The notes under the pieces: generated by a model | What the model saw: the letters and a program-made list of their open reading frames with translations, nothing else | What the model was told of the DNA's origin: nothing | Databases searched by the model: none | Source: Cellulomonas sp. APG4 | Lineage (GTDB): Bacteria > Actinomycetota > Actinomycetes > Actinomycetales > Cellulomonadaceae | Reading direction: 5' to 3' | NCBI RefSeq assembly: GCF_009996735.1 | Contig: NZ_JAACYI010000008.1 | Coordinates: 1-64,000 of the forward strand | Length of the DNA: 64,000 bases | Translations under genes and position numbers: made by a program | Shown here: piece after piece, positions 32,499 through 40,264 of the stretch | Numbering within the stretch: position 1 is the first letter of the stretch | How the letters are laid out: each line of letters starts with the position of its first letter

Positions 32499-33826
32499 CA
32501 CGGTGTCACCTCGACGACGCGGGGGTCGAGCGTCACGACGCTCCCCTGGACCTCGCCCGTCGTCAGCACCGCGGGTGCGGCGATCTTCGTGCTGGTCGAG
32601 CCGGAGCTGTTGCCGTAGTAGAGCTCCCACGAGCCGTACGGCAGGGCGACGGTGCGGGTACCGCTCGCCCGGCCGAAGTCGAGGCGCGCGGCCGTCGCGC
32701 AGCCGAGGTGTTCGTTGTCGGGGTCGTCGACGGCGACGGCCGTGAGGTAGCGGTTGCTCGGGACGCTCACGCGCACCACGCCCGTCGGCAGGTCGAGGGT
32801 CGCGCTCGCGCCCGGCTCCGCGGCCACGGCGGGTGGCCGGATCCCGACGAGGGTGTCCGACCCCGAGGTGCCCTGCGGCCACGTCGCGGGGTCGGCCGCG
32901 GCGCACGTGCCCGCGAAGCCCGTGTACCCGGAGGCGAACGGGTGCAGGTCGAAGGTGCGGTTGCGTGAGGTCGTGCCCGCCTGCACGGAGGTTCCGTACG
33001 TGCTCACGAGGGAAAGCTCCATGTCGTTCGAGATCTCGAGCGACGGCTGGCCGGGTGCGAGCGCGACCGTGTAGGCAGCCGCGAGGTCGTACTGGAAGCT
33101 CGCCGAGGCGGTCCCGCCGGCGGAGACGGTCACGTCGGTCGTCGCGTCGGCCTGCTGGTTCACGTCGACATAGCCTGTGCGCTGGACACGGATCCGGTAG
33201 TCGCCGGGCTCGACCATGAGCATGTAGGCACACCCCTGCGCGTCGGTCGCGGTGCTCGGCACCGAGCCGCCACCTGAGAGCGCGTTTGCCGAGACAGCGA
33301 CGCCGCCGCTGCCGAGGCCCTCGCCGTCGAGCACGGAGACGAGGATGGTGCCCTTGGTCGGGTCGTTGATCCGGCTGTCCGGGTTGATCACGGTGTCCGA
33401 CCGCACGGGCTGGGTGCTCGGACGCATGTTGGTCCAGGTGACCTCGACGTTGATGCGCTTGTAGCGCAGCACGCCACCACCCGCGCCGCACTGGAGCGAG
33501 ACCGAGGGGTCCGAGACCCACTGCGAGGTCATGCTGACCGTGAACTCGTCGCCGTTGAGGTCCACCGTGTGCGTGTCGTCGAGCACGTCGAACAGGTTGT
33601 CCTTGTCGCGTGCGCGGTCCACGGTCTCGGCCGCGAGGTTGGTCGCGACCTGACGCGCGCGCGCGTCGCGGCTCATCGACAGGACGTTGAGCAGGGTGTG
33701 CAGCAGGCCCACCGAGAGCAGGGCGAAGATCAGCATCGACGCGACCACCTCGACGAGGCCGAAGCCGGCGTCGTCGGCGGCGAGCCGCGCGCGGGCCTCG
33801 CGGACCCGGCTTGTGACCTCGCGCAT
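32498..33826 (-). CDS. Minor pilin, PilV-like, with a carboxypeptidase-regulatory-like domain
   Basis: 442 residues. Prepilin signal ADDAG, cut before FGLVEVVASMLIFALLSVGL, with Glu5 (residue 26). After the pilin-like part, an Ig-like carboxypeptidase regulatory fold is visible (GTILVSVLDGEGLGSGGVAV, then TDAQGCAYMLMVEPGDYRIR), and a third beta-rich region makes up the C-terminus. Such folded modules on a minor pilin suggest a surface-exposed ligand-binding role (inference). ATG 33826 with AGAGGAGGAG upstream. Lies after a hairpin that separates it from pilA. Confidence 0.82.
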   Translation of the reverse strand: MREVTSRVREARARLAADDAGFGLVEVVASMLIFALLSVGLLHTLLNVLSMSRDARARQVATNLAAETVDRARDKDNLFDVLDDTHTVDLNGDEFTVSMTSQWVSDPSVSLQCGAGGGVLRYKRINVEVTWTNMRPSTQPVRSDTVINPDSRINDPTKGTILVSVLDGEGLGSGGVAVSANALSGGGSVPSTATDAQGCAYMLMVEPGDYRIRVQRTGYVDVNQQADATTDVTVSAGGTASASFQYDLAAAYTVALAPGQPSLEISNDMELSLVSTYGTSVQAGTTSRNRTFDLHPFASGYTGFAGTCAAADPATWPQGTSGSDTLVGIRPPAVAAEPGASATLDLPTGVVRVSVPSNRYLTAVAVDDPDNEHLGCATAARLDFGRASGTRTVALPYGSWELYYGNSSGSTSTKIAAPAVLTTGEVQGSVVTLDPRVVEVTP

Positions 33827-33863
33827 CCTGCTCCTCCTCTGCGGTGGTTCGGGGTGGGACGCG

Positions 33864-33896
33864 GTGTGGGGCGCCGCCTGTGGCGACGCCCCACAC
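33864..33896 (-). terminator. Hairpin between pilA and pilV
   Basis: A perfect 10-base inverted repeat (GTGTGGGGCG at 33864-33873 and its complement at 33887-33896) with a 13-base loop, in the 88-base gap after pilA. No T-tract. It may act as a partial terminator or mRNA stabiliser that keeps major pilin above minor pilin levels. Confidence 0.55.
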
Positions 33897-33914
33897 CGGG
33901 CTAGCGGACGAGCG

Positions 33915-34334
33915 TCACGGGGTGAACACGGTCTCGCCGGTGGTGCTGTCGTACACCCACGTGCCGCCACGGCTCTCGTGGTCGCCCGTCAGCGTGAACG
34001 TCGTCGCGGTCGGGAACGCAGCCGTGATGTTGACACCGGGCGTGCCGGTGAGGCCCGCCGCCTCCCATGCGGCCGCCGGGACACCGTTCGCGAGCGCTGC
34101 CGTCTCGAGCGTGTCGTACTCGCCGTTGTTCTCGACCGCGTGCGACTCGGCCGCGGTGATGGCGTTCTTGATGTCCGACTCGACCTGCGCGCCCCAGGCG
34201 TTCTCACGCTGGCGCAGGAAGGCCGGGATCGCGATCGCGGCGAGGATGCCGATGATGATGACCACGACGAGGAGCTCGACGAGCGTGAAGCCCTTCTCGT
34301 TCTCGTCGAGCGACTTGCGGATGCGAGCGAGCAT
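33915..34334 (-). CDS. pilA: Major type IV pilin
   Basis: 139 residues. Class III leader ending in Lys-Gly15, cut before FTLVELLVVVIIIGILAAIA with Glu at mature position 5 (residue 20), then the pilin helix (AIPAFLRQRENAWGAQVESD) and a short beta domain. No cysteines are seen in the mature part. ATG 34334 is preceded by AGGGAG at eight bases; its own FliA-type promoter lies about 65 bases upstream. Substrate of PilD and PilB/PilT. A hairpin after the gene may cut off most transcription into the minor pilins. Confidence 0.95.
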   Translation of the reverse strand: MLARIRKSLDENEKGFTLVELLVVVIIIGILAAIAIPAFLRQRENAWGAQVESDIKNAITAAESHAVENNGEYDTLETAALANGVPAAAWEAAGLTGTPGVNITAAFPTATTFTLTGDHESRGGTWVYDSTTGETVFTP

Positions 34335-34401
34335 GTGAGTGCTCCCTTTCGATTGCTGCGGAAGTGCCGGCAGGGCCGGCGTGGAGGGTGCTACGCCCGG
34401 T

Positions 34402-34429
34402 TCATCGGGCCGGTTCCGGGGCTCCTTGA
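34402..34429 (-). promoter_or_regulatory. FliA/WhiG-type promoter of pilA
   Basis: On the minus strand TCAA (34426-34429), 16 bases, then CCCGATGA (34402-34409). The gap of 164 bases between pilC and pilA holds this motif and a 5' untranslated region of about 60 bases. Confidence 0.65.
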
Positions 34430-34498
34430 GCCCGTGACCGCGGTCACGACGCACATTCACCCGTTCGCCTCAGCGCGCGGCGGAGAATGTCCGGAATG

Positions 34499-35728
34499 TC
34501 ACTGGATGAGCTCGAAGATGCTGAACATCGGCATATACAGCGCGATGACCATGCCGCCGATGAGCGTGCCGATGACGCCGATCATGATGGGCTCGATGAG
34601 CGAGGTGAGCTGCTCAGTGGTCGCCTCGACCTCCTGGTCGTAGAACTGCGAGATCTTGCCGAGCATGATCTCGAGCGACCCCGAGTCCTCACCCGTGCCG
34701 ATCATCTGCACGACCATGGGGGGGAACACCGCGTGACCAGCCAACGGACCGGCCAGCGACTGGCCCGTCCGCACGCTCTCCTGGACGTCACGGACGGCGC
34801 GCTCGATCACCCAGTTGCCGCTCGTCTCGCCGACGATGCTGAGGGCTTGGAGGATCGGCACGCCCGCGCCGAGCATGGTGCCGAAGTTGCGGGTGAATCG
34901 CGAGATCGCGACCTTCTGGAACAACGGCCCGAAGACGGGGATCTTCAGCTTGGTCGGGTCGGTTCGCGAGCGTACGGCCTCGTCATTCTTGTGCTTGCGC
35001 CACCACACCGCGAAGAGGATTCCCCCGATGAGCATGAGAGGCGCTGCCCACTTCATGATGCCCGAGAGGAAGACGAGGAACTGCGTCGGTGCAGGGAGCG
35101 CACCGCCGAGGTCGCGGAACATGTTCTCGAAGATCGGCACGATGAACAGCAGCATGCCGACAACCGCGAGCACGGCCATCGCGAACACGACCACGGGATA
35201 GGTCATGGCGGACTTGATCTGGGCCCGCAGCTTGACCTCGGCCTCGTAGTTGTTCGCGACCGAGAGGAGCGCGCTCTCGAGGAAGCCGCCCACCTCACCC
35301 GCCCGGATCATGTTGACCATCAGCGGCGGGAACACCTCGGGGTTGCGCGCCATCGAGTCCGAGAGCGCCGCACCGCCCTCGACGTCGTTGCGCACGTGGC
35401 CCAGGACCTTCGCGAGCTCCTTGTTCTCGGTCTGCTCGGCGAGGATCGACAGCGCGCGCAGCAGCGACAGGCCGGCCGAGATCATGGTCGCCATCTGACG
35501 ACCCATCACAGCGAGGTCCTTGAGGCCCACCTTCGGCCCGAAGCCCGGGAGGGTGATCTCGCGCTGCAGACCCGTCGTCTTGACCTCGTCGATCGACAGC
35601 GGGGCCATGCCCATGACCTTGAGCCGGTTGGCCACGGCCGCGGTGTTGTTGGCCTCGATGCGGCCCTTGACGAGCTTGCCGCTGCGGTCGCGGACCGAGT
35701 ACTCGTAGGTGCGCGTCTCGGTCGCCAT
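34499..35728 (-). CDS. pilC: Type IV pilus inner-membrane platform protein PilC
   Basis: 409 residues, GspF/PilC fold: two homologous cytoplasmic domains (first around VMGRQMATMISAGLSLLRAL, second around TRNFGTMLGAGVPILQALSI) and three membrane helices (about 165-200, 215-240, 375-400). It links the PilB and PilT motors to the growing pilus. ATG 35728 shares one base with the pilT stop (TGATG). Confidence 0.95.
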   Translation of the reverse strand: MATETRTYEYSVRDRSGKLVKGRIEANNTAAVANRLKVMGMAPLSIDEVKTTGLQREITLPGFGPKVGLKDLAVMGRQMATMISAGLSLLRALSILAEQTENKELAKVLGHVRNDVEGGAALSDSMARNPEVFPPLMVNMIRAGEVGGFLESALLSVANNYEAEVKLRAQIKSAMTYPVVVFAMAVLAVVGMLLFIVPIFENMFRDLGGALPAPTQFLVFLSGIMKWAAPLMLIGGILFAVWWRKHKNDEAVRSRTDPTKLKIPVFGPLFQKVAISRFTRNFGTMLGAGVPILQALSIVGETSGNWVIERAVRDVQESVRTGQSLAGPLAGHAVFPPMVVQMIGTGEDSGSLEIMLGKISQFYDQEVEATTEQLTSLIEPIMIGVIGTLIGGMVIALYMPMFSIFELIQ

Positions 35729-37437
35729 CACATGCCTCCGTGCGGGACGACGCCGCCGTCGGCGCCCATGCTGCTCAGGGCCGAGCCACCCTGGTTCATG
35801 CGCGCCATGCGGCCCGTGAGCCGGTTGTAGTCCTCGACGTGGTGGCACTTCTCGAGCCCCACCTCGTAGGTGATCTTTCCCTGCTTGACGAGCTCGGCCA
35901 GGTGCTGGTCGAGCGTGTGCATGCCCTGCTGCGCGCCGGCCTGCATCGCCGAGTAGATCTGGTGGGTCTTGCCCTCACGGATGAGGTTCCGCACGGCAGG
36001 CGTGGCGAGGAGGATCTCGGTCGCGACCGAGCGGCCCCGTCCGTTGGCGCGCTTGCACAGCGTCTGGCACACGACGCCCTGAAGGGCTCCCGCGAGCTGC
36101 GTGCGGACCTGCTCCTGCTGGTGCGCCAGGAACACGTCGATGATGCGGTCGATCGTCTGCGCCGCGTCCTGCGTGTGCAGCGTGCCGAACACCAGGTGGC
36201 CGGTCTCGGCCGCCGTCAGCGCGACAGAGATGGTCTCGAGGTCGCGCAGCTCACCGACGAGGATGATGTCCGGGTCCTGGCGCAGCACGTGCTTGAGGGC
36301 TGCGGCGAACGAGTGCGTGTCCGCACCCACCTCACGCTGGTTGATGATCGACTTCTTGTGCCGGTGGAGGAACTCGATCGGGTCCTCGACCGTCATGATG
36401 TGGTCGTTGCGCGTGCGGTTCGCGAGGTCGATCACCGCGGCGAGCGTGGTCGACTTGCCTGAGCCCGTGGGCCCCGTCACGAGCACGAGCCCGCGCGGGA
36501 GCCCCGCGAAGTTGCCCACCACGGCCGGCACGCCCAGGTCCTCGAGCGGCTTGATCTCGTACGGGATCACGCGGAACGCCGCGCCGATCGAGTCGCGCTG
36601 GCGGTACATGTTGACGCGGAAGCGGGACACCCCGCGCACGGCGTACGCGAGGTCGAGCTCGAGGTGCTCCTCGAACTGCTCGCGCTGCTTCTGGGTGAGC
36701 ACGGCGTACAACGTGCGCTGGAGCGAGTCCGGGTAGAGCGTGGGGAAACCCTCGAGCGCCGTCAGGCCGCCGTCGAGCCGCACCATGGGCGGCGAGCCCG
36801 TGGTGAGGTGCAGGTCGGACGCCCCCACCTCGATCATCGTCCGGAGCGCGGCGTCGAGGTCGATGTCACCCTCGTGCGCCGTCTGCGCGAGGCCGATGCG
36901 TGCGCTGCGCTCGGGCCCGCGCTGTCGTACGGCAGCTGCCTGCGCGGGACCGCCGCCGCGAGGACCGCCCGTGGCAGGAGCGCTGGTCGGGGACGCGGCA
37001 CCGGTCGGGGACGACGTGCCGCCCTGGGCGGCCGAGGGCCCGGGAGCGGGCAGACCCGCGACCGGGGCACCCGCCGGGCGCGGCAACGCGGGGGCCGGGG
37101 GCACCGGACCCGTCGACGCGGTGGGGACCGCGGGCCTGGCCGGCACGTGCGCGGGGCCAGGAGGCGGCAGCTGCGTTCCGTGCACAGGAGCCCCCTGGGG
37201 CCCGGCCGCCGACGGGGCGACCGGGGCGTGCGCCGGAGGCCCGGCAGGGGCCGGCCGCGGGCCACCCATGTAGGCCGGAGGCACCTGAGAGGCGGCCGGC
37301 TGAGGTGCGAGCGGGGTTCCGCCCGGAGCGGACGCGGCCCCGGCGGACTGCTGGAGCGAGCGCCGCGTGGGCGCGGGCTCCGGCGGGACCGGGGGCCGGC
37401 CCAGCGGGTCACCACCCGAGGGGAAGTACTCGTTCAC
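35728..37437 (-). CDS. pilT: Pilus retraction ATPase PilT with long proline-rich N-terminal extension
   Basis: 569 residues. Residues 191-569 are a complete PilT core: DLDAALRTMIEVGASDLHL, Walker A GPTGSGKST (322-330, Lys328), the Asp box around DDL/ED351, Walker B IILVGELRDLETI, and the His box HTQDAAQTIDRIIDVF. Residues 1-190 are a low-complexity Pro/Ala/Gly region not present in ordinary PilT (340-370 residues). GTG 37437 is chosen by GGAGAGG spacing; GTG 37440 is an equal alternative. Drives pilus retraction, hence twitching. Overlaps pilC by one base. Confidence 0.93.
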   Translation of the reverse strand: MNEYFPSGGDPLGRPPVPPEPAPTRRSLQQSAGAASAPGGTPLAPQPAASQVPPAYMGGPRPAPAGPPAHAPVAPSAAGPQGAPVHGTQLPPPGPAHVPARPAVPTASTGPVPPAPALPRPAGAPVAGLPAPGPSAAQGGTSSPTGAASPTSAPATGGPRGGGPAQAAAVRQRGPERSARIGLAQTAHEGDIDLDAALRTMIEVGASDLHLTTGSPPMVRLDGGLTALEGFPTLYPDSLQRTLYAVLTQKQREQFEEHLELDLAYAVRGVSRFRVNMYRQRDSIGAAFRVIPYEIKPLEDLGVPAVVGNFAGLPRGLVLVTGPTGSGKSTTLAAVIDLANRTRNDHIMTVEDPIEFLHRHKKSIINQREVGADTHSFAAALKHVLRQDPDIILVGELRDLETISVALTAAETGHLVFGTLHTQDAAQTIDRIIDVFLAHQQEQVRTQLAGALQGVVCQTLCKRANGRGRSVATEILLATPAVRNLIREGKTHQIYSAMQAGAQQGMHTLDQHLAELVKQGKITYEVGLEKCHHVEDYNRLTGRMARMNQGGSALSSMGADGGVVPHGGM

Positions 37438-37485
37438 CACGTGCCTCTCCGTCGTGCGTCCCGTACCGGGCCGCTCCCGTCGTTC

Positions 37486-37513
37486 ACATCGACCGTTCGG
37501 GTCAAGTTCTTGA
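37486..37513 (-). promoter_or_regulatory. FliA/WhiG-type promoter of pilT-pilC
   Basis: On the minus strand TCAA (37510-37513), 16 bases, then GTCGATGT (37486-37493), about 50 bases before the pilT start. The motif sits in the 120-base gap after pilB. Confidence 0.65.
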
Positions 37514-37557
37514 GCGCGTGCTGCGCGCACGGCGCGTGCGCCCCTGGGCGCCGCGCG

Positions 37558-39234
37558 TCATGCGACGACGCGCAGGATCTCCTCGACCGAGGTCTGCCCC
37601 ATGAGCACCTTGGTCCAGCCGTCGTCGCGGAGCGTGATCATCCCCTGCTCGCGCGCGGTGTGGGCGATCTCCGCGGACGACGAGTGCGCGACCGCGTGAC
37701 GCTCGATGTCCTCGGTCACGCGCATCACCTCGTGCAGCGCCATGCGGCCCTTGTAGCCGGTGCGCGAGCACGCGGTGCAGCCCACGGGCCGGTGCAGCTC
37801 GGGGATCTCCTCCCCCGGGCTCCACGGGAAGCGCGCCGCGATGAGCTCGACCTCGCTCGGCTGGTACGGCTCCTTGCACTTGCTGCACAGCCGCCGCGCG
37901 AGGCGCTGGGCCACGACGCAGTCCAGGGCCGAGCCCACGAGGAACGGCTCGATGCCCATCTCGACCAGACGCGTGACGGCGCTCGGCGCGTCGTTGGTGT
38001 GCAGCGTCGAGAGCACGAGGTGACCCGTGAGGGCCGCCTCGATCGCGATCTGCGCGGTCTCGTGGTCACGGATCTCACCGAGCAGCACGACGTCGGGATC
38101 GGATCGCAGGATCGAGCGCAGCGCCCCCGCGAACGTCAGCCCGGCCTTGGGGTTGACCTGCACCTGGTTGATGCCGGGCAGCCGGTACTCGACCGGGTCC
38201 TCGACCGTGATGACGTTGATCTCGGGCTTGGAGACGGCGTTGAGCGTCGCGTAGAGGGTGGTCGACTTGCCCGAGCCCGTGGGGCCCGTGACGAGGATCA
38301 TGCCGTAGGGCTTGGTGTACGACTCGTGGTACGTCGTGAGGTTGTCCTCGAGGAAGGACAGGTCCCGCAGGTCGAGGCTCGCGGTCGAGTTGTCGAGGAT
38401 ACGCATGACGACCTTCTCGCCCCACACCGTGGGCAGCGTCGCCACGCGGAGGTCGATCTTGCGGCCGTTGTGGGTCACGGACATGCGGCCGTCCTGCGGC
38501 TTGCGCCGCTCGGCGATGTCGATGTCGCTCATGATCTTCAGGCGCGAGATCACGCCACCCTGCACCTGCTTGGGCGCACGCTGCATCTCGTGCAGCACGC
38601 CGTCGATCCGGTACCGCACGCGCACGTCGGTCTCGGTGGGCTCGATGTGGATGTCGGACGCGCGGTCCGAGATCGCCTGCGTCACCAGCAGGTTGACGAA
38701 CCGCACGATCGGGGCGTCGTCCTCGATCGCGTCGCCCATGCGGCTGAGGTCGACCTCCTGCTGGACGGTCGCCTCCTCCTGGAACGTCGACGCGAGGTCG
38801 TCGATCTCGTCGTCGGCCCGGCAGAAGCGCTCGATCGCGGCCGAGAGGTCGTCGTGGGTCGCGACGACGGTCCGCACCGGCAGGCCCGACAGCGTGCGTG
38901 CGTCGTCGACCGCGAGCACGTTGCCCGGGTCGGACATCGCGAGCACGAGCGAGCCCTCGGTGAGCTGGATCGGCAGCACGGTGTAGCGGCGGCACACCGA
39001 GCCCGGCAGCAGGGCGACCGCGTTGCGGTCCACGGGGTACTCGCCGAGGTCGACGAACTGCATGCCCACCTGCGAGGCGAGCGCCTGGACCAGCTGGGCC
39101 TCGGTGAGCATCCCGATCTCGACCAGCACGCGGCCGAGGGACTCGCCCCGCACCGCTTGCTCGTCGAGGGCAGCCATGAGCTGTCCCTCGGTGACGAGTC
39201 CTTCGTCGAGCAGGATGTCGCCGAGCTGCTTCAC
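37558..39234 (-). CDS. pilB: Pilus extension ATPase PilB
   Basis: 558 residues, GspE/PilB family. N-terminal MshEN-like region (LGDILLDEGLVTEGQLMAAL and LGRVLVEIGMLTEAQLVQAL, a shape that can bind cyclic di-GMP in some PilB relatives), an N2 domain (DRASDIHIEPTETDVRVRYR), Walker A VTGPTGSGKSTT (Lys323), Walker B LLGEIRDHETAQ, and the His box LHTNDAPSAVTRLVEMG. A zinc site has Cys450, 453, 486 and 489. GTG 39234 with AAGGA eight bases upstream. First gene of the pilus cluster. Confidence 0.96.
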   Translation of the reverse strand: MKQLGDILLDEGLVTEGQLMAALDEQAVRGESLGRVLVEIGMLTEAQLVQALASQVGMQFVDLGEYPVDRNAVALLPGSVCRRYTVLPIQLTEGSLVLAMSDPGNVLAVDDARTLSGLPVRTVVATHDDLSAAIERFCRADDEIDDLASTFQEEATVQQEVDLSRMGDAIEDDAPIVRFVNLLVTQAISDRASDIHIEPTETDVRVRYRIDGVLHEMQRAPKQVQGGVISRLKIMSDIDIAERRKPQDGRMSVTHNGRKIDLRVATLPTVWGEKVVMRILDNSTASLDLRDLSFLEDNLTTYHESYTKPYGMILVTGPTGSGKSTTLYATLNAVSKPEINVITVEDPVEYRLPGINQVQVNPKAGLTFAGALRSILRSDPDVVLLGEIRDHETAQIAIEAALTGHLVLSTLHTNDAPSAVTRLVEMGIEPFLVGSALDCVVAQRLARRLCSKCKEPYQPSEVELIAARFPWSPGEEIPELHRPVGCTACSRTGYKGRMALHEVMRVTEDIERHAVAHSSSAEIAHTAREQGMITLRDDGWTKVLMGQTSVEEILRVVA

Positions 39235-39306
39235 ACCGGTGTCCTTCCAGGTGGGACCACGCCCGCCAGGGGAACGGGGCGCGGGGCACGCGGGTGCCCG
39301 ACAGGT

Positions 39307-39334
39307 GTATCGGCAGCCCGCCGCCGTACCTGAA
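39307..39334 (-). promoter_or_regulatory. FliA/WhiG-type promoter of pilB
   Basis: On the minus strand TTCA (39331-39334), 16 bases, then GCCGATAC (39307-39314), or TCAG with 15 bases. Its -10 element is the best match to the sigma-28 form GCCGATAA of the six. Untranslated leader about 65 bases. Confidence 0.6.
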
Positions 39335-39379
39335 CAGCCGACGTCACCCGTTCGTGACGGATCTCGGCCGCAGTGCGCC

Positions 39380-40264
39380 TCAGGTGCGCAGGGCGTGCTC
39401 GAGCGCGCGCTCCATCGCCTCGACCGGCGCGGGAAGTCCCGTCATGAGCCGCACCTGCTCGGTCGCCTGGTGCAGCAGCATGCGTTCGCCACCCACGACG
39501 GCGCCACCCGCGGCCGCCCAGGCCGCGCCGAGCGCCGTCGGGCGGGGGTCGTACGCGCAGTCGAGCAGCACACCCGGCTCCCCCGTGCCGTCCTTCCGCT
39601 CCGACAGCGCGGCGGCGATCGGGTCCGCCGCGTGGGGCGGAAGTGTCGACACGACGACGTCGGCCCGTGCCATGGCCTCGAGCGTGCGCGCGAGCGGCTC
39701 GAGCGTGATGAAGCGCGGGTCGACGCCCATGCGGTGCGCGGCCCGCATGGTGGCGCCGGCGCGCGCCATCGAGCGCACGTGCACCGACGGTGTCGAGCAG
39801 CCGAGCTGCGCGAGCGCCGCGAGCGTCGAAGCGGCCGTGGCACCCGCGCCCAGCACGACGGCGGTGCGCACGGGCCCTGCCGGCTCGGCCGTCCGCGCCA
39901 GACCCTCACGCAGCGCGGCGACCACTCCGTGCACGTCCGTGTTCGCGCCGACGGCGAGCCGGGGGCCGTGCTGCAGCAGCACCGTGTTGACCGCGCCGAC
40001 CACCTCGGCGAGCGGCTCGACGTGGTCGAGCAGGCCGAGCACGCTCGTCTTGAGCGGCATCGTCAGGCTCAGCCCGGCCCACTCCGGGCCCAGCCCCGCG
40101 AGGTGGGCCGGGAGCGACTCCTCGGTCACGTCGACGGCGTCGTACCGCCAGTCGTCGAGGCCGAGGGCCGCGTACGCCGCACGGTGCAGCACGGGCGAGA
40201 GCGAGTGCCCGATCGGGTGGCCCAGGACGGCGGCCCGCCGACCGGGCGCGCCGGCCGGGCTCAC
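39380..40264 (-). CDS. aroE: Shikimate dehydrogenase
   Basis: NADPH-dependent reduction of 3-dehydroshikimate. 294 residues. Substrate-site motifs VLGHPIGHSLSPVLHRAAY and GLSLTMPLKTSVL (catalytic Lys), ANTDVHGV, nucleotide loop VVLGAGATAASTLAAL. GTG 40264 overlaps the mltG stop (GTGA). Last gene of the alaS-ruvX-mltG-aroE run; separated from pilB by a 145-base gap holding the pilB promoter. Confidence 0.95.
   Translation of the reverse strand: MSPAGAPGRRAAVLGHPIGHSLSPVLHRAAYAALGLDDWRYDAVDVTEESLPAHLAGLGPEWAGLSLTMPLKTSVLGLLDHVEPLAEVVGAVNTVLLQHGPRLAVGANTDVHGVVAALREGLARTAEPAGPVRTAVVLGAGATAASTLAALAQLGCSTPSVHVRSMARAGATMRAAHRMGVDPRFITLEPLARTLEAMARADVVVSTLPPHAADPIAAALSERKDGTGEPGVLLDCAYDPRPTALGAAWAAAGGAVVGGERMLLHQATEQVRLMTGLPAPVEAMERALEHALRT

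Noticed and set aside
39342-39359. Short inverted repeat CGTCAC-N6-GTGACG after aroE
   Set aside because: Only six bases of stem; too weak to call a terminator or operator.
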